Positions 1-7,067 of a stretch of DNA of 64,000 nt are shown in pieces. Numbering within the stretch: the stretch's first letter is position 1; every line of letters begins with the position of its first letter. The notes under the pieces are model-generated. The model did not search any database, was not told where the DNA came from, and saw only the letters and a list, made by a program, of their open reading frames with translations. This DNA is from Akkermansiaceae bacterium (lineage in GTDB: Bacteria; Verrucomicrobiota; Verrucomicrobiia; Verrucomicrobiales; Akkermansiaceae). The DNA lies in the NCBI GenBank assembly GCA_903934285.1, contig CAIZNN010000264.1, positions 1 through 64,000 of the forward strand, read 5' to 3'. The translations under genes and the position numbers were made by a program.

Positions 1-1
1 C

Positions 2-664
2 ATCAAGGCCATGTCGGACGTGCCGGTGGCGGTGCTAACCAACGGCTCGTTGCTGTGGCAGAAAGAAGTGCGAGCGGAGGTGGCCCTGGCCGATCTGGTG
101 CTGCCCTCGCTGGATGCCGACAGTGATTCCATCTTCCGCTTCATCAACCGGCCCCATCCGGACATCTCCTTCGAGCAAATGGTCGAGGGCTTGATCGCGC
201 TGCGCCGCGAATTCAGCGGGCAGTATTGGTTGGAAGTGTTCCTGCTGGGCGGCTACACCGCGATTGAGGCCAATGTGAAAAGGCTCGCCGCTTTGGCCAA
301 GCGCATCGGGCCGGATCGCGTCCAACTCAATACCGTCGCCCGGCCGCCAACCGAGGACTTCGCCATGGCGGTATCTGCGGAAGCTCTCGAAAAATACGCA
401 AAGTTCTTCCACCCGCCTGCCGAGGTCATCGCCAAACGCCCCTCGCGCCTGGGTCACAAGTCGGACAACATCCCGCCCGGCGCGGTCCTCGCAATGTTGC
501 GCCGCCGCCCCTGCACCGCGGAGCATGTGGCACTGGGCCTCGGTTTGAACCGGCTGGAAGCCATCAAGCAACTCGAAGCCCTCATGGCGAAAAGCCGAAT
601 CGAAACCTACCGCCACGAGGGCGAGGTGTTCTACCGCGCCAGCGGCCACTCCAATCCGGCATGA
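2..664 (+). CDS. radical SAM protein, C-terminal part (5' end outside window)
   Basis: The frame is open from the first bases, so the gene starts upstream; the N-terminal CxxxCxxC cluster is not in the window. What remains reads like the second half of a COG0731-type (wyosine-synthase-like) radical SAM protein: VAVLTNGSLL strand, then LVLPSLDADSDSIFRFINRPHPD and a helical C-terminus that looks like a small winged-helix domain (residues ~150-205). The substrate is unknown. A fragment of a close paralogue, beginning upstream of this point, is fused to the methyltransferase at 1285-2127, so both copies descend from one duplicated region. Confidence 0.75.
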   Translation: MKAMSDVPVAVLTNGSLLWQKEVRAEVALADLVLPSLDADSDSIFRFINRPHPDISFEQMVEGLIALRREFSGQYWLEVFLLGGYTAIEANVKRLAALAKRIGPDRVQLNTVARPPTEDFAMAVSAEALEKYAKFFHPPAEVIAKRPSRLGHKSDNIPPGAVLAMLRRRPCTAEHVALGLGLNRLEAIKQLEALMAKSRIETYRHEGEVFYRASGHSNPA

Positions 665-1013
665 ATCTCGATGCTGGCAGCCGGGAACTCGCTCCACAAG
701 CGGTGGATGGCATGCGCCCCCGTGCAATGACCAAAGCCCATGCGGGATGGAACCACAATTCGGCGGCGGGTGCCGCTTGCAAGGCCATTGGCAGCCCCGA
801 GACATGGTCATAGTGGCCGTGGCTGAGCACGATCGCGTCCGCCCGCCCGAGGTCGATGCCGAGTTTGGCGGCGTTGGGTTGCAACGCCATGCCCTGCCCG
901 GTGTCGAAGAGCACGCGGTGCGTGCCGGTGTCGAGCCAATAGGCGAGCCCGTGTTCACCGAGGAGGCCCGCGCCGCGAACCGTGTTTTCGGAAAGAAGGG
1001 TGAGTGCGATCAT
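661..1013 (-). pseudogene. truncated duplicate of the metallo-beta-lactamase-fold hydrolase
   Basis: Starts at the ATG at 1013, 13 bp from a palindromic operator, and matches the N-terminal ~80 residues of the intact copy at 2704-3558, including the metal motif SHGHYDHVSG. After WFHPA the sequence jumps to the 3' end of the gene in another frame (bases 745-750), so about 450 bp of the middle is deleted and the tail is read out of frame. The second half of the metal site is lost, so the product should be inactive. It ends against the stop of the upstream radical SAM gene. Confidence 0.85.
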
Positions 1014-1025
1014 ATTTTTCTTGCA

Positions 1026-1047
1026 GTTATGAGCATACGCCAATAAC
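1026..1047. promoter_or_regulatory. palindromic operator, copy 1
   Basis: A 22-bp imperfect palindrome with arms GTTAT and ATAAC and an internal GC-N-TA-N-GC core, lying between the truncated hydrolase (minus) and the CobW remnant (plus). The same sequence recurs at 3571-3592, 6904-6925 and, with a 4-bp insertion, at 11698-11723, each time between divergent genes. Its position near start codons fits a repressor site. The regulator is not in the window. Confidence 0.7.
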
Positions 1048-1063
1048 ATGCAAGTCCTTTCGC

Positions 1064-1288
1064 ATGAAAAAAACGAACGACTGTCTTCCTGTCACTGTGC
1101 TTTCCGGGTTTTCGGGTTGCGGCCCCCCCCCCTTGTTGCGCATGGTGTATCCGTGCGCGCACGGAATCATCCGGCATTCCCTCGGCCACCCGTGGACCGG
1201 TGAGGAGCGCCTCACGCAGGTGGTCTTCATCGGGCGGAACCCGCGGACGGATGAGATTCCATCAGGTCTGGAGGGCTGCAAAGCATGA
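1064..1288 (+). pseudogene. CobW/COG0523-family GTPase with large internal deletion
   Basis: The first ~20 residues (LPVTVLSGFSGCG) match the start of CobW-type GTPases, whose P-loop normally reads SGFLGAGKTTLL; here GKTT is missing. The last ~35 residues (LTQVVFIGRNPRTDEI...LEGCKA) match the C-terminal end of the family (LVFIG...L..CL). The family is usually 300-400 residues and this is 74, so most of the GTPase domain is gone. It directly follows operator copy 1, and its stop overlaps the methyltransferase start. COG0523 proteins are metal chaperones often under zinc control. Confidence 0.65.
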
Positions 1289-2127
1289 GTGCATCGACGA
1301 TGGCGGAACATTTCGACCGCAAGGCGGCGGAGTGGGATGCGAATGATCGGCACCGAGCGCTCACGGCGGATATCGTCAGCGCGGTGGAGCGGGAATGGCC
1401 AGTGGATTCGTCTCCCCGGCTGTTGGATTATGGCGCGGGCACCGGACTTTGTTCGCTGGCGCTGGCGCCGCGTTGCTCAAGTGTCGTGGCCATGGATGTT
1501 TCAGCCGGAATGTTATCGCGCCTGGAGGAGAAGGCCCGGGCGACAGGAATAGCCCACCTGCAAACCCTCCAACAGGATCTTTGCTCGGAACCACTCGGCG
1601 GCCAGCGCTTCGATGTGATCCTCTGCGCGATGACGCTACACCATGTCAAGGATGTCGATATCCTGTTGAGCCGCTTCCATTCCATGCTGGAGCCGGGAGG
1701 ATTCATCGCCATCGCCGATCTCGAGCAAGAAGACGGCACCTTTCACGACGACCCCGCCGGAGTTCATCACAACGGTTTTGACCGCGACTGTCTGAGTCGG
1801 AAAATGATGGCTGTGGGCTTCCCCTTCGTGAGCATGGAAACCGTGCATCGGATCCGGAAAACCCGCGACACCGGAATCATCGAGTATCCGGTTTTTTGTG
1901 CTATTGGCAGAATGAGGGACGCTGGCAGTGCGGTGCTCGACGAGTTGAAGTGGAAACTCGTGTGCCGCCCGGACGACATCACGCTCAGCGGTTCCGGCGA
2001 GCCGACCTTGTACTCGCGCCTGGGCGAACTCGTCGAACGCATCCGGGCGATGACCGACGTGCCCGTGGCGGTGCTGACCAACGGCTCGTTGCTGTGGCAG
2101 AAAGACGGGCGAACGGAACCGTCATGA
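1285..2127 (+). CDS. class I SAM methyltransferase fused to a radical SAM fragment
   Basis: Residues ~35-190 form a Rossmann methyltransferase domain: motif I LLDYGAGTGLCSLALA, an acidic post-I turn, and VILCAMTLHHV. Such proteins usually end soon after a strand like EYPVFCAIGR (near base 1910). Here the frame runs on into about 65 residues (DELKWKLVCRPDDITLSGSG... to AVLTNGSLLWQK) that belong to the radical SAM family of the gene at 2-664. This looks like a recombination join from the local duplication, leaving a methyltransferase with a non-native tail. The substrate is unknown. The start ATG overlaps the CobW remnant stop (ATGA); the 3' end overlaps the cupin gene by 4 bp. Confidence 0.75.
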   Translation: MSASTMAEHFDRKAAEWDANDRHRALTADIVSAVEREWPVDSSPRLLDYGAGTGLCSLALAPRCSSVVAMDVSAGMLSRLEEKARATGIAHLQTLQQDLCSEPLGGQRFDVILCAMTLHHVKDVDILLSRFHSMLEPGGFIAIADLEQEDGTFHDDPAGVHHNGFDRDCLSRKMMAVGFPFVSMETVHRIRKTRDTGIIEYPVFCAIGRMRDAGSAVLDELKWKLVCRPDDITLSGSGEPTLYSRLGELVERIRAMTDVPVAVLTNGSLLWQKDGRTEPS

Positions 2128-2564
2128 AGCCCCCGCTGCCGCCCTCTGACCTCGGCAGTCTAAGCAGTGAGGGTGCCAAGCGCGTTGTGGTGCGTTACCG
2201 CGACATGACCCGCGTGGAGCCATGCCCCTATGGCCAGGCTTGCCGGATCGTTACGGGGGGCGAGGGGGGCGTCGCGAATGTCCACGTCATCACGGTGTCC
2301 CAGGGTGGCTTGCATTTTCACCGGCAGTATGACGAGGTCTATTACGTCCTAGCCGGGACTGGAACCATGATGATCGCCGGGTCCGAATATCCCTTGCGTC
2401 CTGGGGCGGTGGTGGTGATTCCGGCCGGGGTGCCCCACGAATTGTGCGCGGCTGCAACCGGTCCGCTGGAATTCGTCATCTTCGGGACGCCACCCATGGC
2501 CATCGACGATCCGCGTGCCCGCCCGGAGCGTCCAGAGCGGGAGTTGTCCCCAGATGACACCTAG
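2124..2564 (+). CDS. cupin-domain protein
   Basis: 146 residues with a single cupin barrel: motif 1 HFHRQYDEVYYVLAG (two His and a Glu as metal ligands) and motif 2 PGAVVVIPAGVPHEL (the last His). Small cupins of this type bind a divalent metal and act as isomerases, dioxygenases or sensors; the substrate cannot be told. It begins in an ATGA overlap with the chimeric methyltransferase, so the two are translationally coupled. The C-terminus is proline/arginine rich and probably disordered. Confidence 0.8.
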   Translation: MKPPLPPSDLGSLSSEGAKRVVVRYRDMTRVEPCPYGQACRIVTGGEGGVANVHVITVSQGGLHFHRQYDEVYYVLAGTGTMMIAGSEYPLRPGAVVVIPAGVPHELCAAATGPLEFVIFGTPPMAIDDPRARPERPERELSPDDT

Positions 2565-2703
2565 TGCTCGATGCCGCAATAATACCCCGAAGGCCAGCCC
2601 GATCTCGCCAGCCGCGGCGGTCAGAATTCTTGCGGAGGAAAACTCCCACCAAGTCGCTGGTTAAAGTGTTCACGCTCTTGGAGGTGATCTAACTTATGAC
2701 TGA

Positions 2704-3558
2704 TTATGCTTGGATGTTTCCTGCTGCCGGGCTTGGCAGAGCGAGGCGCAATCCGGCATGAATCTCAATGCAGGCCGCCGGGAACTCGCTCCACAGGCGG
2801 TGGATGGCATGCGCCCCCGTGCAATGACCAAAGCCCATGATCCGCGGTGCCAGCGCGCGCAGCGCGGCGACGGTGAACTCCATGCGTGCGGGCGCAGCCG
2901 CGGCAAGATGCAGCCCGCCGATGAGGGTATCGACCTGAAGCCTGCCGGTTTGTTGGAAAATGTGCTCCAGCGTGTTGATGGCTCCGGCGTGGGCACAGCC
3001 GAAGATGACCGACAGCCGGTCCGGCCCTGGCAGATAGAGCGCCATGTCGTCGGCGATCGGATCGGGAATCTCCAGCGCCGCATCGAGGAAGAACGGGCCG
3101 CCGACATCCTCAAAGCCATTGGTGCGGGGGATCCCGCCGCTGACCCAGACTCCCGGCACCACCTCGGCGGGTGCCGTCACGCGATGCACCACGCGCGATT
3201 GCCCGAACTCCCCGCGCTCCATGAAATCGGTCGAAATCCGCCGCGCGCCGCCGTCCTGCGCGCGGATGAATTTGCGCGCGGTGGCTGCGGGATGGAACCA
3301 CAGCTCGGCCGCGGGCGCCGCTTGCAAGGCCACTGGCAGCCCCGAGACATGGTCATAGTGGCCGTGACTGAGCACGATCGCGTCCGCCTGCCCGAGGTCG
3401 ATGCCGAGTTTGGCGGCGTTGGTTTGCAGCGCCATGCCCTGCCCGGTGTCAAACAACACCCGGTGGCTGCCGGTATCGAGCCAATAGGCCAGGCCGTGCT
3501 CGCCCACAAGGCCGGCGCCGCGCACGGTGTTCTCCGCAAGAATTGTCAGTGAAGTCAT
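2704..3558 (-). CDS. metallo-beta-lactamase-fold hydrolase
   Basis: 284 residues from the ATG at 3558, which sits 12 bp from operator copy 2; longer starts would run through the operator. The metal motif LSHGHYDHVSG is intact, with later ligands in FGCAHAGAIN and FGHCTGAHAIH. This is the branch related to archaeal and bacterial 7,8-dihydropterin-6-methyl-4-(beta-D-ribofuranosyl)-aminobenzene-5'-phosphate synthase-like proteins; the reaction here is unproven. It is the complete version of the pseudogene at 661-1013. Confidence 0.85.
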   Translation of the reverse strand: MTSLTILAENTVRGAGLVGEHGLAYWLDTGSHRVLFDTGQGMALQTNAAKLGIDLGQADAIVLSHGHYDHVSGLPVALQAAPAAELWFHPAATARKFIRAQDGGARRISTDFMERGEFGQSRVVHRVTAPAEVVPGVWVSGGIPRTNGFEDVGGPFFLDAALEIPDPIADDMALYLPGPDRLSVIFGCAHAGAINTLEHIFQQTGRLQVDTLIGGLHLAAAAPARMEFTVAALRALAPRIMGFGHCTGAHAIHRLWSEFPAACIEIHAGLRLALPSPAAGNIQA

Positions 3559-3570
3559 TTTTTTCTGGCA

Positions 3571-3592
3571 GTTATGAGCATAAGCCAATAAC
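3571..3592. promoter_or_regulatory. palindromic operator, copy 2
   Basis: Same 22-bp palindrome as at 1026-1047 with one base difference (AAGCC for ACGCC). It lies between the divergent hydrolase (minus) and the DUF89 gene (plus). The ~35 bp downstream (CTTTCGCATGAA and the next codons) also matches copy 1, so this copy arose with the duplication and carries the first codons of the CobW gene before switching to DUF89. Confidence 0.7.
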
Positions 3593-3639
3593 AAGCAAGC
3601 GCTTTCGCATGAATAATCCGAACGACCGTCTTCCGCCTT

Positions 3640-4533
3640 ATGCAAACCTCCATCGAATGCATTCCCTGCTTTGTCAGACAAGCAGCCGAAGCCATCGCCC
3701 TGAGTGTGAAGGCCCCGTCACAACGAAGGAAAAGCCTCCGCCGCGTTTTGCATGCGCTGGCAGATGCCGATTGGTCTGACAGTCCGCCGGCACTCGCGCA
3801 GGAGTTGCACCGCATCATCCGCCAGGCGACCGGGGCGAGCGACCCGTATCGGGCGGTCAAGGCCCGGATGAACCGGCTCGCCACCGGGTTGTTGCCGCAG
3901 TGCCGGGAACTCATTGCGGGCGCGGCGGACCCACGCGAGGCGCTGCTGCGGGTTGCGGTGGTCGGCAACTTGCTGGATTGCGGCGCGAAGAGCCAATTCG
4001 ACCCGGAAGACCTCCCGCAGGTATTCGCCACTCTGGCGAACAAACCTCTCGTCGGCGAGCCTCACGAGCTTTTCCACGCGGCGGAGCAGGCCGAACGCAT
4101 CCTGTTCCTAGCTGACAATGCGGGCGAGATTGTCTTTGATCGACTGCTCATTGAGGCCCTGCCGATGGCCAAAGTGACGGTCGCCGTCCGCGGCATGCCG
4201 ATCCTCAACGATGCCTTGCGCGAGGACGCCACCCTGGCCGGCATCACGGCACTCGTCGCGGTGATTGACAATGGCTCGGATGCGCCTGGCACGGTCCTGG
4301 CGGACTGCTCGGCAGAATTCCGCACCCACTTCAAGCGGGCCGACCTGATCATCGCCAAAGGCCAGGGCAATTACGAAACCCTCTCGGAGGTGCGGGCTCC
4401 AATCTTCTTCCTCTTCACCGTCAAATGCCCGCTGGTCGCCCAGCAAGTCGGGCAACCCACCGGCACGCTGATCGCGAAAAAATCCGCGCGCTGGGCGGAA
4501 TATCCGTCGCCTCTCCCCCCAAAAAAGCGCTGA
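3640..4533 (+). CDS. DUF89/ARMT1-like metal-dependent phosphatase family protein
   Basis: 297 residues. The N-terminal Cys pair (IECIPCFVRQA) and the motifs LADNAGEIVFDRLLIE and IIAKGQGNYETL are hallmarks of the DUF89 family, which has metal-dependent phosphatase activity on damaged sugar phosphates and related metabolites. The length is typical for the short prokaryotic branch. The gene follows operator copy 2 by ~50 bp. The preceding codons resemble the start of the lost CobW gene, so its promoter region was acquired by recombination. Confidence 0.8.
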   Translation: MQTSIECIPCFVRQAAEAIALSVKAPSQRRKSLRRVLHALADADWSDSPPALAQELHRIIRQATGASDPYRAVKARMNRLATGLLPQCRELIAGAADPREALLRVAVVGNLLDCGAKSQFDPEDLPQVFATLANKPLVGEPHELFHAAEQAERILFLADNAGEIVFDRLLIEALPMAKVTVAVRGMPILNDALREDATLAGITALVAVIDNGSDAPGTVLADCSAEFRTHFKRADLIIAKGQGNYETLSEVRAPIFFLFTVKCPLVAQQVGQPTGTLIAKKSARWAEYPSPLPPKKR

Positions 4534-4691
4534 CCTGTGCGCTGGTGCAGGGCAATTGGCAGGCAAAGCTGCGATTCCCATAAGATCGGGCAAACGTCGA
4601 TTTAGCTAAACAAGCAGCCCGATTTTTGCAGGATAAGGCCGTCATGACCTCCACGAGCCTTTGTGCTGCATCGTGGCATGGGGCGCGATGT

Positions 4692-4839
4692 GATTGATGA
4701 TTGACGAGTGTTGATTTTTGATTGCTGAAGTGACTTGGAGTCTCTGCATGGGTGCATGCCAGCCGCCACTCTGAGCCCTTGTTTAGCTCATCGATCCCAT
4801 CAAAAATCCAAATTCAACAATCATCAATCGGCAATCCGA
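4692..4839. repeat. inverted heptanucleotide arrays around a core (host copy)
   Basis: The gap 4534-4955 has no gene. It contains 7-bp periodic blocks: left arm GATTGAT, GATTGAC, GAGTGTT, GATTTTT, GATTGCT; right arm AATCCAA, ATTCAAC, AATCATC, AATCGGC, AATCCGA. The arms are roughly inverted copies around ~65 bp of unrelated sequence, so the transcript could form a long imperfect hairpin. The same layout with other heptamers occurs repeatedly in the prophage. Confidence 0.65.
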
Positions 4840-4955
4840 GGCTTTAAGCCGCTTGGATGGCACACTGCCCTAGCCAGCCAAACGCCCTACTGACAACGGC
4901 TTGTCTGAACAACAACGATTGACACCGGGGAAATTCTCCCACACACTCCAAACTG

Positions 4956-5420
4956 ATGAATCCAAAACAAGTCACCGCCACGTCCGCCACACCACTCTGC
5001 GACAGCCTCAACCAAGTTCTCGCCGATTCATACGCGTTGATGTCGCTCACGCATCTGGCCCACTGGAATGTGGAAGGCCCCGGCTTCTTCGCCCTGCACA
5101 CGGCCTTCCAGACCCAATATGAGGAGCTCTTTACGGCGATTGATGAAATCGCCGAGCGGATCCGGGCGCTGGAGGCCTATGCCAGCGGCGGCCTCGGTGC
5201 GCTGGCTGCCGCCGCGCAAATGGAGGAATTCGTTTCCCCGCTGCCGCAGGAGCAATACGTCCGCGCCCTGCTGGCAGCCAACGAAAAGTTGGTCAGGGAT
5301 GCGGCATGCGCCCGCGATCTCGCTGGCGAATCCAATGACCCCGAAACCCAGGACCTCATGACGGTGCGCGTTACGCTCCACCAAAAAACCATCTGGATGC
5401 TCAAAAGCTTTCTCAAATGA
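4956..5420 (+). CDS. dps: Dps/ferritin-like DNA-protection protein
   Basis: 154 residues, normal for Dps. The inter-subunit ferroxidase signature is clear: THLAHWNVEGPGFFALHTAFQTQYEELFTAIDEIAERIRAL, with His, Asp and Glu ligands spaced as in the family. Dps dodecamers oxidise and store iron and shield DNA in the cytoplasm. The gene stands alone behind a 420-bp spacer; no copy of the local palindrome precedes it. Confidence 0.9.
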   Translation: MNPKQVTATSATPLCDSLNQVLADSYALMSLTHLAHWNVEGPGFFALHTAFQTQYEELFTAIDEIAERIRALEAYASGGLGALAAAAQMEEFVSPLPQEQYVRALLAANEKLVRDAACARDLAGESNDPETQDLMTVRVTLHQKTIWMLKSFLK

Positions 5421-5505
5421 TGCAGCCCGGCACTATGCAAAGACCTGCGATCCGCCACTCGTCAGACGCTGGAATCCTTACCTTGTTGGGACGGGCATCG
5501 GCGTA

Positions 5506-6003
5506 TTGAGCATGGCGGTTTTCTCGCTGGCGGACAAACCGTTGGGGATCTCCACCGCGCTGTCGCAAGCGTCGGGGGCCTGTGCTGCGGCCTTCATGGG
5601 TTGGGAGAAAGTCGGGGCCAATGCCTACTGGACGAAACATGTGCCGCAATGGGACTATGGCATGCTGTTCTTGGTTGGCACCTTTCTCGGCGCGATGGTG
5701 GCGGCTTGCCTCGGCACAGGCTTTCGTGTCGAAGTCGTGCCGCGTGTGTGGAAAGAGCGGTTCGGACCTTCGGTTTTGAAGCGGATGGACGGCGCGGTCA
5801 TCGGCGGAGTGCTCGTCATGTATGGCGCCCGCCTGGCCGGCGGTTGCACCAGCGGACACGGGATCAGCGGCTCGCTCCAGTTGGCCATGACTCTGGACAA
5901 ACTCCTGGGCATTCCAGTGTGGGCGGTATTTGGGATTCTGGCGCTTGTGGCGATCAGCGTGTGCGCCATGGTGACCAAGTTCGAGAGATCCCGGCGCGAA
6001 TGA
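5506..6003 (+). CDS. YeeE/YedE-family sulfur-compound transporter
   Basis: Several hydrophobic helices and the family motif YGARLAGGCTSGHGISG, whose Cys is used in thiosulfate uptake by YeeE. The TTG at 5506 is only the first possible start: the frame upstream already reads WNPYLVGTGIGVLS, the usual N-terminus of the family, back to about base 5470, yet no ATG, GTG or TTG exists in that frame before the preceding Dps stop region. ATGs at 5420 and 5435 are in another frame. Either a single-base frameshift near 5440-5470 or a rare start codon is involved. Confidence 0.75.
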   Translation: MSMAVFSLADKPLGISTALSQASGACAAAFMGWEKVGANAYWTKHVPQWDYGMLFLVGTFLGAMVAACLGTGFRVEVVPRVWKERFGPSVLKRMDGAVIGGVLVMYGARLAGGCTSGHGISGSLQLAMTLDKLLGIPVWAVFGILALVAISVCAMVTKFERSRRE

Positions 6004-6063
6004 TGCGGCGCAACCCGGCGGCAACATGCGGGAGAGCTCATCTGCCCGCCGCCATCCCAGGCT

Positions 6064-6504
6064 TCAGCGCCCGGCGAGGGGGTCGGGCATGGCCACAAAT
6101 TTGGCAGACGCCCGCACGGCCAGAACACCGCCTTGATGGACCTCGGCTCGGCAAAGGTAAATCGCGTGGCGTTTGAACTCCACCCAGCCGGTGACGTGAA
6201 TCGGCTCACCAACATGCACCCTTTGCAGATAGCGGATGGTTAGCTCCGCCGTCACCCCGGTCACCCCCTGCGCGAAAAGTGCGTGGACCATCGAACTGTC
6301 CAGCAGCGTCGCAATCACGCCGCCATGCACACGGTCCGCATAGCTCAGAAATGCCGCAGTTGGCTGCCACTCCGCCGCGGCCACTCCGCTGGCGTCACAC
6401 TCGAAGCAAAGATGCAAGCCGCCGCGATTGCTTGCGCCACAGGCAAAACAAGCGCGGTGCGCGTCTTGCAAGGTGGGCGTCTCAGTGGTGGCAGGCGTGT
6501 CCAT
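6064..6504 (-). CDS. hotdog-fold thioesterase (PaaI-like)
   Basis: 146 residues with a hotdog domain; HGGVIATLLDSSMVHAL is the family's helix motif, followed by VTAELTIRYLQRV strands. An N-terminal segment CFACGASNRGGLHLCFEC carries Cys pairs, as in the zinc-finger-like head found on some members. Acts on acyl-CoA thioesters in the family; substrate unknown. Overlaps the NifX-like gene upstream by 23 bp, so the pair is an operon read from the palindrome at 6904-6925. Confidence 0.8.
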   Translation of the reverse strand: MDTPATTETPTLQDAHRACFACGASNRGGLHLCFECDASGVAAAEWQPTAAFLSYADRVHGGVIATLLDSSMVHALFAQGVTGVTAELTIRYLQRVHVGEPIHVTGWVEFKRHAIYLCRAEVHQGGVLAVRASAKFVAMPDPLAGR

Positions 6505-6901
6505 CGTGATCGTGGTGGCCGCCGCAGCGTGTGTTCTCTTGCGACGCGCGCGGCAGCGTTCCTAACAGGCACGCCGCCGCCAGCCCGTATGGAGTCATGT
6601 CGTCGGCGGCCAGAAAAACTTCAATCCCCGCATCCGCCAGCATGATCAGCGCCCGCTCGCCGATGGCCGACGCCACCACTGCATCCACATTGAGTTGCTC
6701 AAGCCACCTCGGCAGTGAACCGGGTTGATGCTCCGGGGCCGCCAGCAGTTCCCGACGATTGATGCGGCCGGTGCTGCGATCCCCATCGAAAATCAACAAC
6801 TCCTTCGCCCCGCCGAAATGTTCGCTGAAACTACCACCCGCCATCGGAATGGCGATTTTCACGGTTCCACTACCCTTGCTCGCGTGCTCGTTGCCGTTCA
6901 T
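6482..6901 (-). CDS. NifX/NifB-type FeMo-cofactor-binding-like protein with His-rich tail
   Basis: The core (VKIAIPMAGGSFSEHFGGAKELLIFD ... VVASAIGERALIMLADAGIEVF ... AAACLLGTL) is the dinitrogenase iron-molybdenum cofactor-binding fold, also found in many non-nitrogen-fixing bacteria. The last residues, CGGHHDHDGHACHH, are a likely metal-binding tail. The start at 6901 is chosen because the palindromic operator begins 3 bp upstream; a GTG further in is an alternative. No nif genes are present, so a role in general metal binding is more likely than nitrogen fixation. Confidence 0.75.
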   Translation of the reverse strand: MNGNEHASKGSGTVKIAIPMAGGSFSEHFGGAKELLIFDGDRSTGRINRRELLAAPEHQPGSLPRWLEQLNVDAVVASAIGERALIMLADAGIEVFLAADDMTPYGLAAACLLGTLPRASQENTRCGGHHDHDGHACHH

Positions 6902-6903
6902 GT

Positions 6904-6925
6904 ATAATGAGCATACGCCCATAAC
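6904..6925. promoter_or_regulatory. palindromic operator, copy 3
   Basis: The core ATGAGCATACGCC and the right arm ATAAC match copies 1 and 2 exactly or within one base; the left arm is degenerate. It lies between the NifX-like/thioesterase operon (minus) and the TonB-dependent receptor (plus). Confidence 0.65.
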
Positions 6926-7067
6926 CGACCGGGTCAACTTTTTTTTGCCTTATTTTGCGGCAGTCGCCGGCAAAATGAAATGGGACGAATCATCGGAAGG
7001 TATTGTTCCAGGCACGCCCGTATCCGCCGCCTCGCGGCGGGATCCGTCAACTCCGCATCTCCCTGCC

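Noticed and set aside
6482-6901. Nitrogen-fixation gene nifX
   Set aside because: The fold is shared by many proteins outside nitrogen fixation and no nif genes are near; the His-rich tail and operator suggest metal handling.
6926-7067. Cobalamin or other riboswitch upstream of the TonB receptor
   Set aside because: No B12-box-like sequence or recognisable core was found; the palindrome already explains regulation.
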